Assembly (NCBI RefSeq): GCF_001456935.1 | Contig: NZ_KQ758482.1 | Location: 910,249-974,248 of the forward strand | Origin: [Bacillus] enclensis | Lineage (GTDB): Bacteria > Bacillota > Bacilli > Bacillales > Bacillaceae_B | Direction of reading: 5' to 3' | DNA length: 64,000 bases | Part shown: piece by piece, positions 35,247 through 43,875 of the stretch | How positions within the stretch are numbered: position 1 is the first letter of the stretch | Layout of the letters: each line of letters opens with the position of its first letter | Translations under genes and position numbers: made by a program | Notes under the pieces: generated by a model | Told to the model about the DNA's origin: nothing | The model's database searches: none | The model's input: only the letters and a program-made list of their open reading frames with translations

Positions 35247-36500
35247 TTAATCGCGTAAAAAGTCCTTGTTAAAACTTGTGTCCTGTTTTGTATCATATGA
35301 AGGTTTCTTGTCTTTTCCCCTGACCCCTTTTGAAATGGCGTCTTTCCCGAACTTTTCCTGCAATTGAGAAAGTACATTGTACAGTGGTTCTTCCTTGGCT
35401 GCACTTTCATATGAGAAAAGATCAAGCTGCTCTGTCGCCTCGTTTTTCTCCATTAGATCCTGTGCCGTCACTCCAAGCAGCCGGACCGGATCCCCGTTCC
35501 AATGCTTTAAAAACAGCTGCCTGGCGTGTTGAAAGAGATCTTCTTTTGTACTGACAGGGTTTTCGGTCTTTCTGCTTCTCGTAATGGTTTTCCGGTATTT
35601 ATCCCGGATCATGATCTGGACAGTCGTTCCCACAACGTCCTTCTGATGCAGCCGCTGGGAGACTTTTGCGCAGAGCTTTTCAATGGTGGATAAAAGTTCA
35701 CTCTGGTTCGCAGTATCCCTAGGGAGTGTGGTGGAATTTCCGACGCTCTTATAATCATAAATCGAATCGGGATCCACGACTCTCCGGTCTATCCCGTTTG
35801 CCCGTTCTTTCAAGCGCAGCCCGTTGATTCCCAGTACAGATTTGAGCTGTATTTCGTTGGCCGTTGCAAGGTCTTTGCATGTAACGACTCCGATCGTTTC
35901 CAGCTTTTCGGCGGTTTTAGAACCGACACCGTGCATTTCGATTACAGGGAGCGGCCATAACTTCCCCGGGATATCCCGTTTCCTCAATACAGTTATACCC
36001 ATCGGTTTTTTCATATCAGAAGCGGTTTTTGCAAGGAATTTATTTGGCGCAATCCCGATCGAGCAGGGCAGGTCCAGCTGACTCTTGATTTGGTGTTGAA
36101 TGGAAGAGGCTATTTCAAGCGGGCTTCCTTTTTCATATGAATCGGTAATATCGATGTACCCTTCATCGATGGAAACCGGTTCCACCAGTTCGGAGTATTG
36201 CCTTAGAATATCGAACATGCCCCTTGAAGCAGCACGGTAGCGATCGAAGTTCGGTGTTTTTATTATCAGATCCGGGCATAATTTCCTTGCTTCCCAAAGA
36301 GGCATCGTTGTTTTTACCCCGAAGCTTCTGGCTTCGTAGCTGCATGTAACAATGATGCCCTTTCTCTCTTTCGGGTTTCCCGCGATTGCCAGCGGCTTTC
36401 CTTTAAGACTTGGATCAAATGCCATTTCAACCGATGCATAGAAGCTGTTCATATCGACATGAAGAATGACCCTGCCATTCTTGGGATAAAGTGAATTCAT
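35247..36500 (-). CDS. dinB: DNA polymerase IV (Y-family, PolY1/YqjH-like)
   Basis: A 417-residue DinB-type polymerase. The palm carries HVDMNSFYASVE (Asp16) and VSIDEGYIDITDSY; the thumb has the HhH motif MHGVGSKTAEKLETIG; a clamp-binding motif EQLDLFSY lies near residue 358. It performs translesion synthesis. It sits in the gndA-to-peptidase region as does yqjH in B. subtilis. No LexA box is seen in the short gap before it, so it is probably co-transcribed with the CheW-like gene. Confidence 0.92.
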   Translation of the reverse strand: MNSLYPKNGRVILHVDMNSFYASVEMAFDPSLKGKPLAIAGNPKERKGIIVTCSYEARSFGVKTTMPLWEARKLCPDLIIKTPNFDRYRAASRGMFDILRQYSELVEPVSIDEGYIDITDSYEKGSPLEIASSIQHQIKSQLDLPCSIGIAPNKFLAKTASDMKKPMGITVLRKRDIPGKLWPLPVIEMHGVGSKTAEKLETIGVVTCKDLATANEIQLKSVLGINGLRLKERANGIDRRVVDPDSIYDYKSVGNSTTLPRDTANQSELLSTIEKLCAKVSQRLHQKDVVGTTVQIMIRDKYRKTITRSRKTENPVSTKEDLFQHARQLFLKHWNGDPVRLLGVTAQDLMEKNEATEQLDLFSYESAAKEEPLYNVLSQLQEKFGKDAISKGVRGKDKKPSYDTKQDTSFNKDFLRD

Positions 36501-36521
36501 ACTATCGCATCTTTCGTTTTA

Positions 36522-36992
36522 TTAGTTTTGGGAGATTTTTTGCTCGTAAACATAGTCCCTGATTTCTTTCATACCTTCAAGGCTCTCGATTAAAACCTCC
36601 GGATCGATCTTCGTGATCATACGATCCTCGAGATTGATGACACCATCGAAATACCTGGTCCTGGAGTATGCAAGGAGGCCGGCATCTGTCACTGCCCCTT
36701 CGGGAACTTCCAGGATCTCTTTCGCTTCTTTTACCACGAGGCCTGCCTGGAGTGTTTCAGTATGGATGACCAGGAGAAACAGCCCTTCTTCATTATCTGA
36801 TCTTTGGTCATATAATATGGAAGATAGATCCAGTACCGGTATGAGTTCATTTCTCACTTTCACCAAACCGAGAACGTATGATGGCAGATGCGGAATCGGG
36901 TTGATGCCCTCCAGTTTTTCAATTGATACGACCTGTTCGATCGGGAGTGCATATTCTTCCCTGCCTGAATGGAATACAACTACTTTTGTCAT
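36522..36992 (-). CDS. CheW-like chemotaxis coupling protein
   Basis: A 156-residue protein made almost entirely of one CheW domain: EYALPIEQVVSIEKL, IPHLPSYVLGLVKVRNELIPVLDL and VINLEDRMITKID are typical blocks. There is no receiver domain, so it is not CheV. It lies 21 bases upstream of dinB, far from any chemotaxis operon in view. It probably couples receptors to CheA as a second CheW, but that is inferred. Confidence 0.82.
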   Translation of the reverse strand: MTKVVVFHSGREEYALPIEQVVSIEKLEGINPIPHLPSYVLGLVKVRNELIPVLDLSSILYDQRSDNEEGLFLLVIHTETLQAGLVVKEAKEILEVPEGAVTDAGLLAYSRTRYFDGVINLEDRMITKIDPEVLIESLEGMKEIRDYVYEQKISQN

Positions 36993-37085
36993 GATTAGTG
37001 ATGTCCCCTCTCAACTCTGTTTATGTTACTTCTAATGTACCATAATTAAATATATTTGAAGAGCTTGGAAGGATGTATTTAGAAA

Positions 37086-37131
37086 TAATGAAAAAATGTC
37101 CATTAACAAATCGCTATTGTTAATGGACATT
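37086..37131 (-). terminator. Terminator of the M20 peptidase gene
   Basis: A perfect 15-base inverted repeat (37095-37109 and 37117-37131) with a seven-base loop. On the minus strand it is followed by TTTTTTCATTATTT. It lies about 120 bases past the peptidase stop, separated from it by a hairpin repeat. Confidence 0.88.
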
Positions 37132-37253
37132 GGGCAGCTCCGGCGGATTGGGATTCGAGGTCATAAGTCAAGCCAGCCAAAAAGGCAAATAACGCGTTTC
37201 CTGCTGACTCGTCTTATGCTTGTCGTCCCAAATGACCCGCCTTCGCTTTTTTC
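37132..37253 (-). repeat. Dispersed long-hairpin repeat, copy R5
   Basis: Read on the minus strand the unit starts AAAAAAGCGAAGGCGGG, passes CGACAAGCATAAGACGA, and closes with CTTATGACCTCG and CCGCCGGAGCTG. Its arms GGCGG/CCGCC, TTGGGA/TCCCAA and CATAAG/CTTATG pair. The central stem is more diverged than in R1-R4. It fills the space between the peptidase stop codon and its terminator. Confidence 0.7.
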
Positions 37254-38375
37254 TTATTCTGCTACTTCCTGAATGACCGCTACGACCATTTCTGCAAGTT
37301 TGTTCAGTTCTTCCACTGGCATTCTTTCATTTTTCGTATGGATTTCTTCATATCCCACCGCCAGGTTCACTGTCGGTACGCCGAAGCCTGCGATGACGTT
37401 GGCATCACTTCCCCCTCCGCTTGTCAGCAGTTCACTCGGGCGTCCGATTTTCTTGGCAGCACGTTTGGCAACTTCAACGACTTCGTCTCCGTCACTGAAC
37501 TTGAAGCCTGGATACATGACATGGACTTCCACTTCAGCCTTTCCGCCCATTTCTTCCGCTGTCGTTTCAAATGCATGCTTCATTTTTTCTACTTGTGCTT
37601 CCATTTTTTCAGGAACCAGTGAACGTGCCTCTGCTAAAATGTCTACTTGCTCGCATACGATATTTGTAGCTTTACCGCCTTCGAAACGTCCGATATTCGC
37701 CGTTGTTTCTTCATCGATGCGGCCAAGCGGCATTTTAGCAATCGCTTTGGCTGCAATCGTGATGGCTGATACACCTTTTTCAGGAGCCACACCTGCATGC
37801 GCTGTTTTCCCAAAGATCGTTGCCAGGATTTTCGCCTGTGTAGGAGCCGCCACGATAATATTGCCGACTTTACCGTCAGAATCCAGTGCAAAACCGTACT
37901 TCGCTTTGACAAGAGAGGAATCAAGAGCTTTGGCCCCCACAAGACCCGACTCTTCCCCTACGGTAATGATGAATTGAATGTCACCGTGAGAGATATTCTG
38001 TTCTTTCAGTACAGTAATCGCTTCAAGCATCGTCGCAAGGCCGGCTTTATCATCAGCCCCAAGGATCGTCGTTCCGTCGGAGTAAACATAACCGTCTTCC
38101 TTCAAGGTCGGTTTAACACCTTTGGCAGGAACCACCGTATCCATATGGGAAGTGAAGTAAATCGTATCCACTCCATCTTTGTTACCCTTCAGGTTACAGA
38201 TCAGGTTGCCGGCACCGTGTCCGGTCACATCCATGGTATCGTCCTCGTACACATCGACACCCAGGTCCGTGAACTTCTTCGTCAATACTTTTGCGATTTC
38301 AGCTTCATCTTTCGTTTCAGAATCGATTTGCACCAATTCAAGGAATTCATTTAATAAACGTTCTTGATTTATCAT
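37254..38375 (-). CDS. yqjE: M20/M42-type peptidase, YqjE-like (tripeptidase T family)
   Basis: A 373-residue metallopeptidase. Zinc ligands are in FTSHMDTVVP and GADDKAGLA, followed by the catalytic VGEESGLVGAKAL and, at the end, NLAVGYEEIHTKNE. A dimerisation lid (about 180-290) sits in the middle. It resembles B. subtilis YqjE and is shorter than PepT. It probably trims small peptides in the cytoplasm; specificity is unknown. Confidence 0.88.
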   Translation of the reverse strand: MINQERLLNEFLELVQIDSETKDEAEIAKVLTKKFTDLGVDVYEDDTMDVTGHGAGNLICNLKGNKDGVDTIYFTSHMDTVVPAKGVKPTLKEDGYVYSDGTTILGADDKAGLATMLEAITVLKEQNISHGDIQFIITVGEESGLVGAKALDSSLVKAKYGFALDSDGKVGNIIVAAPTQAKILATIFGKTAHAGVAPEKGVSAITIAAKAIAKMPLGRIDEETTANIGRFEGGKATNIVCEQVDILAEARSLVPEKMEAQVEKMKHAFETTAEEMGGKAEVEVHVMYPGFKFSDGDEVVEVAKRAAKKIGRPSELLTSGGGSDANVIAGFGVPTVNLAVGYEEIHTKNERMPVEELNKLAEMVVAVIQEVAE

Positions 38376-38448
38376 TTAATAGACCTCCACAATATGTATT
38401 CACTGTTCCAGTATATCGTGAATGCTGTGACCGGACAAATAAACTCCC

Positions 38449-39996
38449 TTACAGAGGGATGTTGCCGTGTTTCTTCGCCGGTCTCTCTTCTTTTTTATTT
38501 CTCATCATTTCAAGTCCCTGGATCAGCTTGATGCGGGTTTCACGCGGATCGATGACATCATCCACCATCCCCCGGGATGCTGCCACGTATGGATTGGCGA
38601 ATTTCTCACGGTATTCTTCGATTTTCCGGGCGCGCAGTTCTTCAGGGTTATCGCTTGCAGCGATTTCCCTTGCGAAGATAATATTTGCCGCACCCTGCGG
38701 CCCCATCACGGCGATTTCGGCGTTCGGCCATGCGAAAACAAGATCCGCACCAATCGACTTGCTGTTAAGTGCTACGTAAGCCCCTCCGTATGCTTTGCGC
38801 AGGATAACAGTCATCTTGGGCACCGTAGCTTCCGAGTAGGCATATAAAATTTTTGCTCCATGACGGATGATCCCCCCATGCTCCTGTTTGATCCCCGGGA
38901 AGAAGCCGGTGACATCTTCAAATGTAATAAGGGGGATATTGAACGAATCGCAGAAACGGATGAACCTCGATGCCTTATCGGATGAATCGATATCTAGTCC
39001 CCCCGCCATGAACTTCGGTTGATTGCACACGAGCCCGACCACTTCGCCTTTGATTCGTGCAAGGCCGACAACGATATTTTTGGCAAATTCCTTTTGGACC
39101 TCCATGAAGCTGTCCGCGTCCACGATTTCATTGATGACTGTTCGCACGTCATAAGGCCGGAGCGCATCAAACGGGATGAGGTCGGTCAAGTCGGCACGGT
39201 AATCATCTTCTTCGGACGCGTCAAGGCGCGGCGGCTTTTCCTCGTTGTTCTGCGGCAGGTAGCTTAATAATCTGCGCACCTCGAGAAGGACCTCTTCCTC
39301 GGTCTTCCCCCTGAAATGGGCATTTCCGCTGATCGAATTGTGGACTTTCGCACCGCCGAGGTCTTCTGAACTGATTTTTTCCCCCGTCACTGTCTCTATT
39401 ACCTTTGGACCGGTGATGAACATCTGGCTTGTTTCATCCACCATGAAAACAAAGTCCGTTATCGCAGGGGAATAGACTGCTCCTCCCGCACATGGGCCCA
39501 TGATGACGGAAATCTGCGGGATCACTCCCGAGTAGATGGAATTACGATAGAAGATATGCCCGTAACCGTCGAGGGACACAACGCCCTCCTGGATCCGCGC
39601 ACCGCCCGAGTCGTTCAAACCGATGAAAGGGGCTCCGTTCTTGACGGCCAAATCCATGACATGGGCAATTTTTTTTGCATGCATTTCCCCGAGTGCCCCG
39701 CCGAACACAGTGAAGTCCTGTGAAAAGAGATAAATCGGCTTACCGTCCACTTTTCCGTATCCGGTGACGACTCCGTCCCCTGGTCCTTCCACTCCGTTCA
39801 AGCCGAAATCCGAACATCTGTGTTCAACGAATGGGTTCAATTCAACGAAACTTCCCGGATCGACCAGGATATCGATCCTTTCCCTTGCCGTCAGTTTCCC
39901 TTTTTCATGCTGTTTATCAATTTTTGCGTCACCGCCGCCAAGCTCCACTTCGCGCCTGCGGTCATACAGTTCATTAATTTTTTCATAGATATCCAT
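38449..39996 (-). CDS. Acyl-CoA carboxylase, carboxyltransferase subunit (PccB-like)
   Basis: A 515-residue carboxyltransferase of the propionyl-CoA carboxylase beta family. The oxyanion-forming glycine pairs are in GSFVELNPFVEHR, GGALGEMHAKKI, SGGARIQEGVVSLDGYG and, in the C-terminal half, KAYGGAYVALNSKSIGAD. It matches B. subtilis YqjD. It overlaps the epimerase gene by one base (TAATG). Propionyl-CoA carboxylation to (S)-methylmalonyl-CoA is the likely reaction. No biotin carboxylase or biotin carrier gene is in the window, so its partner lies elsewhere. Confidence 0.88.
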   Translation of the reverse strand: MDIYEKINELYDRRREVELGGGDAKIDKQHEKGKLTARERIDILVDPGSFVELNPFVEHRCSDFGLNGVEGPGDGVVTGYGKVDGKPIYLFSQDFTVFGGALGEMHAKKIAHVMDLAVKNGAPFIGLNDSGGARIQEGVVSLDGYGHIFYRNSIYSGVIPQISVIMGPCAGGAVYSPAITDFVFMVDETSQMFITGPKVIETVTGEKISSEDLGGAKVHNSISGNAHFRGKTEEEVLLEVRRLLSYLPQNNEEKPPRLDASEEDDYRADLTDLIPFDALRPYDVRTVINEIVDADSFMEVQKEFAKNIVVGLARIKGEVVGLVCNQPKFMAGGLDIDSSDKASRFIRFCDSFNIPLITFEDVTGFFPGIKQEHGGIIRHGAKILYAYSEATVPKMTVILRKAYGGAYVALNSKSIGADLVFAWPNAEIAVMGPQGAANIIFAREIAASDNPEELRARKIEEYREKFANPYVAASRGMVDDVIDPRETRIKLIQGLEMMRNKKEERPAKKHGNIPL

Positions 39997-40415
39997 TATG
40001 CAAGATCCTCCTTGGTGTTTGATTTATCACAAAGCTCGTACAGGACGCCGTGCGATGATTTTGGATGCATGAAGGCGACCATTGCTCCGCCTGCCCCCTG
40101 TTTCGGGGATTCATTGATCATTTTCACGCCTTTTTCCTTCAATTCGGCAAGACGGTCTTTGATGTCTTGTACACCGAAAGCGACATGATGTATCCCTTCT
40201 CCCCTTTTCTCGATGAACTTTGCAACAGGACTTTCTTTATGTAGTGGTTCGAGTAATTCCAGTTTAATATTTCCTCCATCAATAAAAGCCACTTTCACTC
40301 CCTGGGATGCCACTTCTTCCATTTTCAGCAGCTTCAATCCAAGCGTTTGTTCATAAAATGGAAGAACATGTTCAATTGATGATACGGCTATCCCGATGTG
40401 ATCCACTCTGTTCAT
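39996..40415 (-). CDS. mce: Methylmalonyl-CoA epimerase
   Basis: A 139-residue VOC-fold protein. It starts MNRVDHIGIAVSSIEHVLPF (metal His7), contains KLELLEPL (Glu), GIHHVAFGV (His) and HGVLYELC (Glu), the four usual metal ligands. It interconverts (S)- and (R)-methylmalonyl-CoA between the carboxylase beside it and the mutase encoded at 47-51 kb. The ATG at 40415 is nine bases after AAGGGG; an ATG nine bases upstream is too close. Confidence 0.93.
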   Translation of the reverse strand: MNRVDHIGIAVSSIEHVLPFYEQTLGLKLLKMEEVASQGVKVAFIDGGNIKLELLEPLHKESPVAKFIEKRGEGIHHVAFGVQDIKDRLAELKEKGVKMINESPKQGAGGAMVAFMHPKSSHGVLYELCDKSNTKEDLA

Positions 40416-40502
40416 TCTACCCATCCCCTTACTAATTTCTGCTTGCCTTCTTTTTATTCATTCGATTCCGGGTGTCGAAAATCCTCCTATTTTCACGAAT
40501 AA

Positions 40503-40518
40503 TTAAAGCGTTTTCTTT
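40503..40518. promoter_or_regulatory. cre-like site upstream of mce-pccB
   Basis: TTAAAGCGTTTTCTTT matches the cre pattern WTGNAANCGNWWNCAW except at two positions and is itself palindromic in outline. It lies about 90 bases upstream of mce and just upstream of the prli42 promoter on the other strand. Confidence 0.4.
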
Positions 40519-40529
40519 AAGGTGACAGG

Positions 40530-40558
40530 TTGTATTCTCAATCTATACGCGATAAAAT
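40530..40558 (+). promoter_or_regulatory. SigA promoter of prli42
   Basis: TTGTAT (40530-40535), 17 bases, TAAAAT (40553-40558); about 50 bases before the start codon. Confidence 0.55.
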
Positions 40559-40607
40559 ATGCTTATAAAATTATTTAGGGTTTTACTGAATGAATGGAGA
40601 GATTCGA

Positions 40608-40703
40608 TTGGGTAATAAAAAGATGAGAAAGATAGTCGTTTATTTAATGTTATTTGCAATGATTGCCTCCACGATTATGGCTGGCTTGACATTTTTATTA
40701 TAG
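40608..40703 (+). CDS. prli42: Stressosome-associated miniprotein Prli42
   Basis: A 31-residue protein with a basic start (GNKKMRKIVVYL) and a single membrane helix (VVYLMLFAMIASTIMAGLTF). Length, charge pattern and core agree with Prli42 of Listeria and its Bacillus relatives, which anchors the stressosome (RsbR) at the membrane. The start is TTG (40608-40610), eight bases after GGAG. An in-frame ATG at 40623 would leave 26 residues. It is bracketed by its own promoter and a bidirectional terminator. Confidence 0.85.
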   Translation: MGNKKMRKIVVYLMLFAMIASTIMAGLTFLL

Positions 40704-40710
40704 GTTCGGT

Positions 40711-40757
40711 ATAAAAAAAGATTTGCCCTCCGTTTTATCGGGGAGCAAATCCTTTTT
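40711..40757. terminator. Bidirectional terminator between prli42 and the L,D-transpeptidase gene
   Basis: AAAGATTTGC and GCAAATCCTTT with inner CTCCG/CGGGGAG pairing, flanked by A and T runs on both sides. Confidence 0.9.
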
Positions 40758-41260
40758 TATTTCAATGCACCATATTCCTTCCCCAACTGCTGGAAGGTTT
40801 TTGGTGATTTGACGACGAGGATCTTTGTGCCGACGGGGACCCTGTCATAGATGAATTCTACGTTTTTATTGAGCATCCGTATGCAGCCGTTTGAAATATA
40901 TTTTCCGATGCTTGACGGCCGATTGGTGCCGTGGACGCCGTAGATCCTTCCATCAGTCCCTTTTGCATCGAACCCGATCCACCTGGATCCCAGCGGGTTC
41001 CTCGGGTCACCGCCTGGAATATTCTTTTTGCGATAGTATGGATCTTTTGCTTTTACCGTTACGGTGAAGAGGCCTTCGGGTGTTAATTCGGTGGTTTTTC
41101 CTGTAGCCACACCGTATGTGCCGGCAATCTTTCCTTCGTTGATGAAGGCAAGCTGATTATTTTCTTTGTTGACGATGATAAACGGATCTCCCGGCAGCGG
41201 GTTCTTGCCCAGCGGCCAGATCGGAGACGCCATCAGCAAAATGGCAAGAAGTATACGCAT
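40757..41260 (-). CDS. L,D-transpeptidase (YkuD domain), YqjB-like
   Basis: A 167-residue exported protein. A signal peptide (about 1-16, MRILLAILLMASPIWP) is followed by a single YkuD domain. The catalytic motif is HGTNRPSSIGKYISNGCIRM with His110 and Cys126. It forms or exchanges 3-3 peptide links, or anchors proteins, in peptidoglycan. The ATG at 41260 has better spacing to AAAGGG than the upstream GTG. Its place next to yqjA suggests YqjB of B. subtilis. Confidence 0.87.
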   Translation of the reverse strand: MRILLAILLMASPIWPLGKNPLPGDPFIIVNKENNQLAFINEGKIAGTYGVATGKTTELTPEGLFTVTVKAKDPYYRKKNIPGGDPRNPLGSRWIGFDAKGTDGRIYGVHGTNRPSSIGKYISNGCIRMLNKNVEFIYDRVPVGTKILVVKSPKTFQQLGKEYGALK

Positions 41261-41287
41261 TGCTTCTGTCACCCTTTACATTCGATC

Positions 41288-42274
41288 TTAGGTGTAGTGT
41301 ACTTCTCTTTTGCCTTTCTCATTCTTTTGAATCCCCTTGAAGGAACTTTTGATCAATAGATACTGTTCCATCTCACGGACAAACTGATAAAGCGCCGCAC
41401 GCACTTCAAATTCCTCGCGTGTTTGCGGGAGTTCCATCTGTTCGAATTCGACTTTCATATCGTACAATTTTTTCAGATAGAAAAGAGCTGTGTTGCCCGG
41501 ATGGATATGCTGACTCAGTTCTTCCAGGAAATGGGCTATTTTCTTACCCGGTTCCACTTTTATGGAAATGGAAGCAGCGATCGGCAGTATCCGCTGCAAA
41601 ATCTCAAACTGCTTCTCCCTCATCTTGAAGTAAAGATAATATAAGTCCTCATGGCGGAGGAAGTGGTTTTCCACTTCTTTGAAGGCAAGGGTCTTTGCCT
41701 CTTTCAGCAATTCTTCTGTTTCCGTTATTTCCCTTCCGTCCCAGTCACTCTGATTGGTTTTGAGATGGTTGATCAGTTCACAGAAAATCTTATAAAAATT
41801 TGCTTCGATCTGCTCCTGGTATTCGGCTAGTTTATTTTCCACACTCGGCATGTACAGATTCATGATGAGGGCAATCCCGATGCCGATCACGATGATCCCC
41901 AGTTCATTTTCAAAAAGTCCAAGCGTTACATTTCCCGCGGAATAGACGTGAAGGATGATGACCGAACTGGTGACGATCCCTTCTTTAATCCGCAATGACA
42001 CCGTGACAGGGATGAAAACAAGAAGCAAGAGACCAATGACGGCCGGGTGGTACGCAATGAATTCAAAGAACGCCGCCGAGAAAAGCATGGCAATGACACA
42101 TGCCGCAAATCTGCTTGAGGACGCCTGAACCGATTTTTTCTTTGTGTTTTGGATGCAGAGGATGGTCAGGATCCCCGCCGATACGAAATTATCAAGCTGG
42201 AAAAATTGGGCCAGACTGATCGCCAGGGCAGTCCCGATCCCGGTCTTAAGTGTACGATATCCTATTCGGAACAT
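41288..42274 (-). CDS. yqjA: Aromatic acid exporter family membrane protein, YqjA-like
   Basis: A 328-residue protein. About five membrane segments fill the first 145 residues (ArAE_1 / DUF939 type), and the rest is a soluble, helical, charged domain with coiled-coil tendency. It resembles B. subtilis YqjA. It may export small aromatic acids or act in envelope stress; neither is shown here. Confidence 0.8.
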   Translation of the reverse strand: MFRIGYRTLKTGIGTALAISLAQFFQLDNFVSAGILTILCIQNTKKKSVQASSSRFAACVIAMLFSAAFFEFIAYHPAVIGLLLLVFIPVTVSLRIKEGIVTSSVIILHVYSAGNVTLGLFENELGIIVIGIGIALIMNLYMPSVENKLAEYQEQIEANFYKIFCELINHLKTNQSDWDGREITETEELLKEAKTLAFKEVENHFLRHEDLYYLYFKMREKQFEILQRILPIAASISIKVEPGKKIAHFLEELSQHIHPGNTALFYLKKLYDMKVEFEQMELPQTREEFEVRAALYQFVREMEQYLLIKSSFKGIQKNEKGKREVHYT

Positions 42275-42423
42275 GCTTTTTCTCCTAACAGTTAAAATGA
42301 TTCTTTAAGAATACCATACAAATGGATGAACGAAAAAGAAGGATTGATTCATTGCCAACCCTTCTTTTCTTCTGTTAGTTCTATATCGATGCTTGCAGCA
42401 CCTTTACCGGTAAAAAATAAAGC

Positions 42424-43140
42424 TTATAGTACTTTTTCAAGAAATTCTTTTGCCCTCGGAGTTTTCGGCTGAAGGAAGAAGTCATCCGGATCCCCTTCCT
42501 CGACGATTTTGCCGTCATCCATGAATATGACCCTGTCGGCCACTTCTTTGGCAAACCCCATTTCGTGGGTGACAATAATCATGGTCATCCCGGATTTCGC
42601 CAGGTCTTTCATGACGGACAATACTTCCTTTACCATTTCGGGATCAAGGGCGGATGTCGGTTCATCGAATAACATGACTTTCGGTTCCATCGCCAGAGCC
42701 CGGGCGATTGCCACACGCTGCTTCTGCCCCCCTGAAAGCCGATTCGGAAATTCACCGCTCTTCTCCTTCAACCCCACCTTTTTCAATAATTCGATGCCCA
42801 TTAGCTCTGCTTTTTCACGCTTTACTTTCTTCACCTTGATCGGCGAATAGGTTACATTTTCAAGCACAGTCATATGAGGGAAGAGGTGAAAATGCTGAAA
42901 GACCATCCCGACTTCCTGTCTGATCTGACCGATATTCTTATTATCAACAGACAACCCCTCGAATTGAATGGTGCCGCCGCTTGGCTGCTCCAGATAATTC
43001 AGGCATCTCAGCAAGGTGGACTTCCCGGATCCCGAAGGACCGACCACCGCGAGCACTTCACCTTTTTGAACCGTGATGTCAATACCTTTCAATACATCAA
43101 GTTTTCCGAATGATTTTGTAATCGCTGTTCCTTTAATCAT
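42424..43140 (-). CDS. artM: Amino acid ABC transporter ATP-binding protein (arginine type)
   Basis: A 238-residue ABC ATPase with Walker [10 protein letters not shown], signature [14 protein letters not shown], Walker [13 protein letters not shown] and the switch His in [10 protein letters not shown]. It is of the polar amino acid (GlnQ/ArtM) family. Its start overlaps the permease stop by eight bases. With the two upstream genes it forms a complete importer in the binding protein-permease-ATPase order of B. subtilis artPQM (yqiXYZ). Confidence 0.9.
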   Translation of the reverse strand: MIKGTAITKSFGKLDVLKGIDITVQKGEVLAVVGPSGSGKSTLLRCLNYLEQPSGGTIQFEGLSVDNKNIGQIRQEVGMVFQHFHLFPHMTVLENVTYSPIKVKKVKREKAELMGIELLKKVGLKEKSGEFPNRLSGGQKQRVAIARALAMEPKVMLFDEPTSALDPEMVKEVLSVMKDLAKSGMTMIIVTHEMGFAKEVADRVIFMDDGKIVEEGDPDDFFLQPKTPRAKEFLEKVL

Positions 43141-43792
43141 TTCCTTTCAGTCTCCTTTCAAGCAGCTTGCCGAGCAGTGTCAATACCATGACCATAATAT
43201 AATAGATGAATCCTGCAAGCAGGAGCGGTTCAAAGAACGAATAAAGATCGCTTCCGACCATATACGATCTTCTCATTACATCCATTGCCCCGATCACCGT
43301 GACAATGGCTGATTCCTTTGTCAGCGTGATAAATTCATTCATTAAAGCAGGCAGGATGTTCTTTATCGCCTGGGGCAGAATGATATCCTTCATTGTTTGA
43401 CTGTAGGGGATACCGAGGGCCATCGCAGCTTCCTTCTGTCCCTTATCTACAGCATTGATGCCAGCCCGGATGATTTCCGAGATATACGCAGCCGAGTTTA
43501 ATGAGAAGGATAGGATTGCCGCAGTATAAGGCTCGATCTGTGTCCCGAACAGCTGGGGCGATCCGTAGAAAATAATCATCAGCTGCAGCACGAGCGGTGT
43601 CCCCCTGAAGACAGATGTATAAGCGTCAGCAAACCACACCAGCGGTTTGACTGGACTGATTTTGAATAATGATAAAATGATGCCGAATAAAAATCCGAGA
43701 ATGCCTGCTGCCCCGACGATCATCAGAGTGACCTTCAATCCTTCCAGGATAAAAGGGATCGATGGAAGCAGTTGTGCAAAGTCAAGTTTCAT
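43133..43792 (-). CDS. artQ: Amino acid ABC transporter permease (arginine type)
   Basis: A 219-residue HisMQ-type permease with about five membrane segments. It has the EAA loop [28 protein letters not shown] block near residues 120-143. A hairpin lies between it and the binding-protein gene upstream. It forms the membrane channel of the importer, probably as a homodimer. Confidence 0.9.
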   Translation of the reverse strand: MKLDFAQLLPSIPFILEGLKVTLMIVGAAGILGFLFGIILSLFKISPVKPLVWFADAYTSVFRGTPLVLQLMIIFYGSPQLFGTQIEPYTAAILSFSLNSAAYISEIIRAGINAVDKGQKEAAMALGIPYSQTMKDIILPQAIKNILPALMNEFITLTKESAIVTVIGAMDVMRRSYMVGSDLYSFFEPLLLAGFIYYIMVMVLTLLGKLLERRLKGND

Positions 43793-43820
43793 ATTTCATC
43801 CTCCGTCACTGTGTAAATTG

Positions 43821-43857
43821 AAGAAAGGCCAACCTTTGTGGATGGTCAGCCTTTCGT
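43821..43857 (-). terminator. Attenuating hairpin between artP and artQ
   Basis: GAAAGGCCAACC (43823-43834) and GGTCAGCCTTTC (43844-43855) form a stem with one or two mismatches. On the minus strand it is followed by TTCAATTT. A weak terminator here would give more binding protein than permease, a common pattern in such operons. Confidence 0.6.
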
Positions 43858-43875
43858 TTTCGTTTGCCGCTACCT

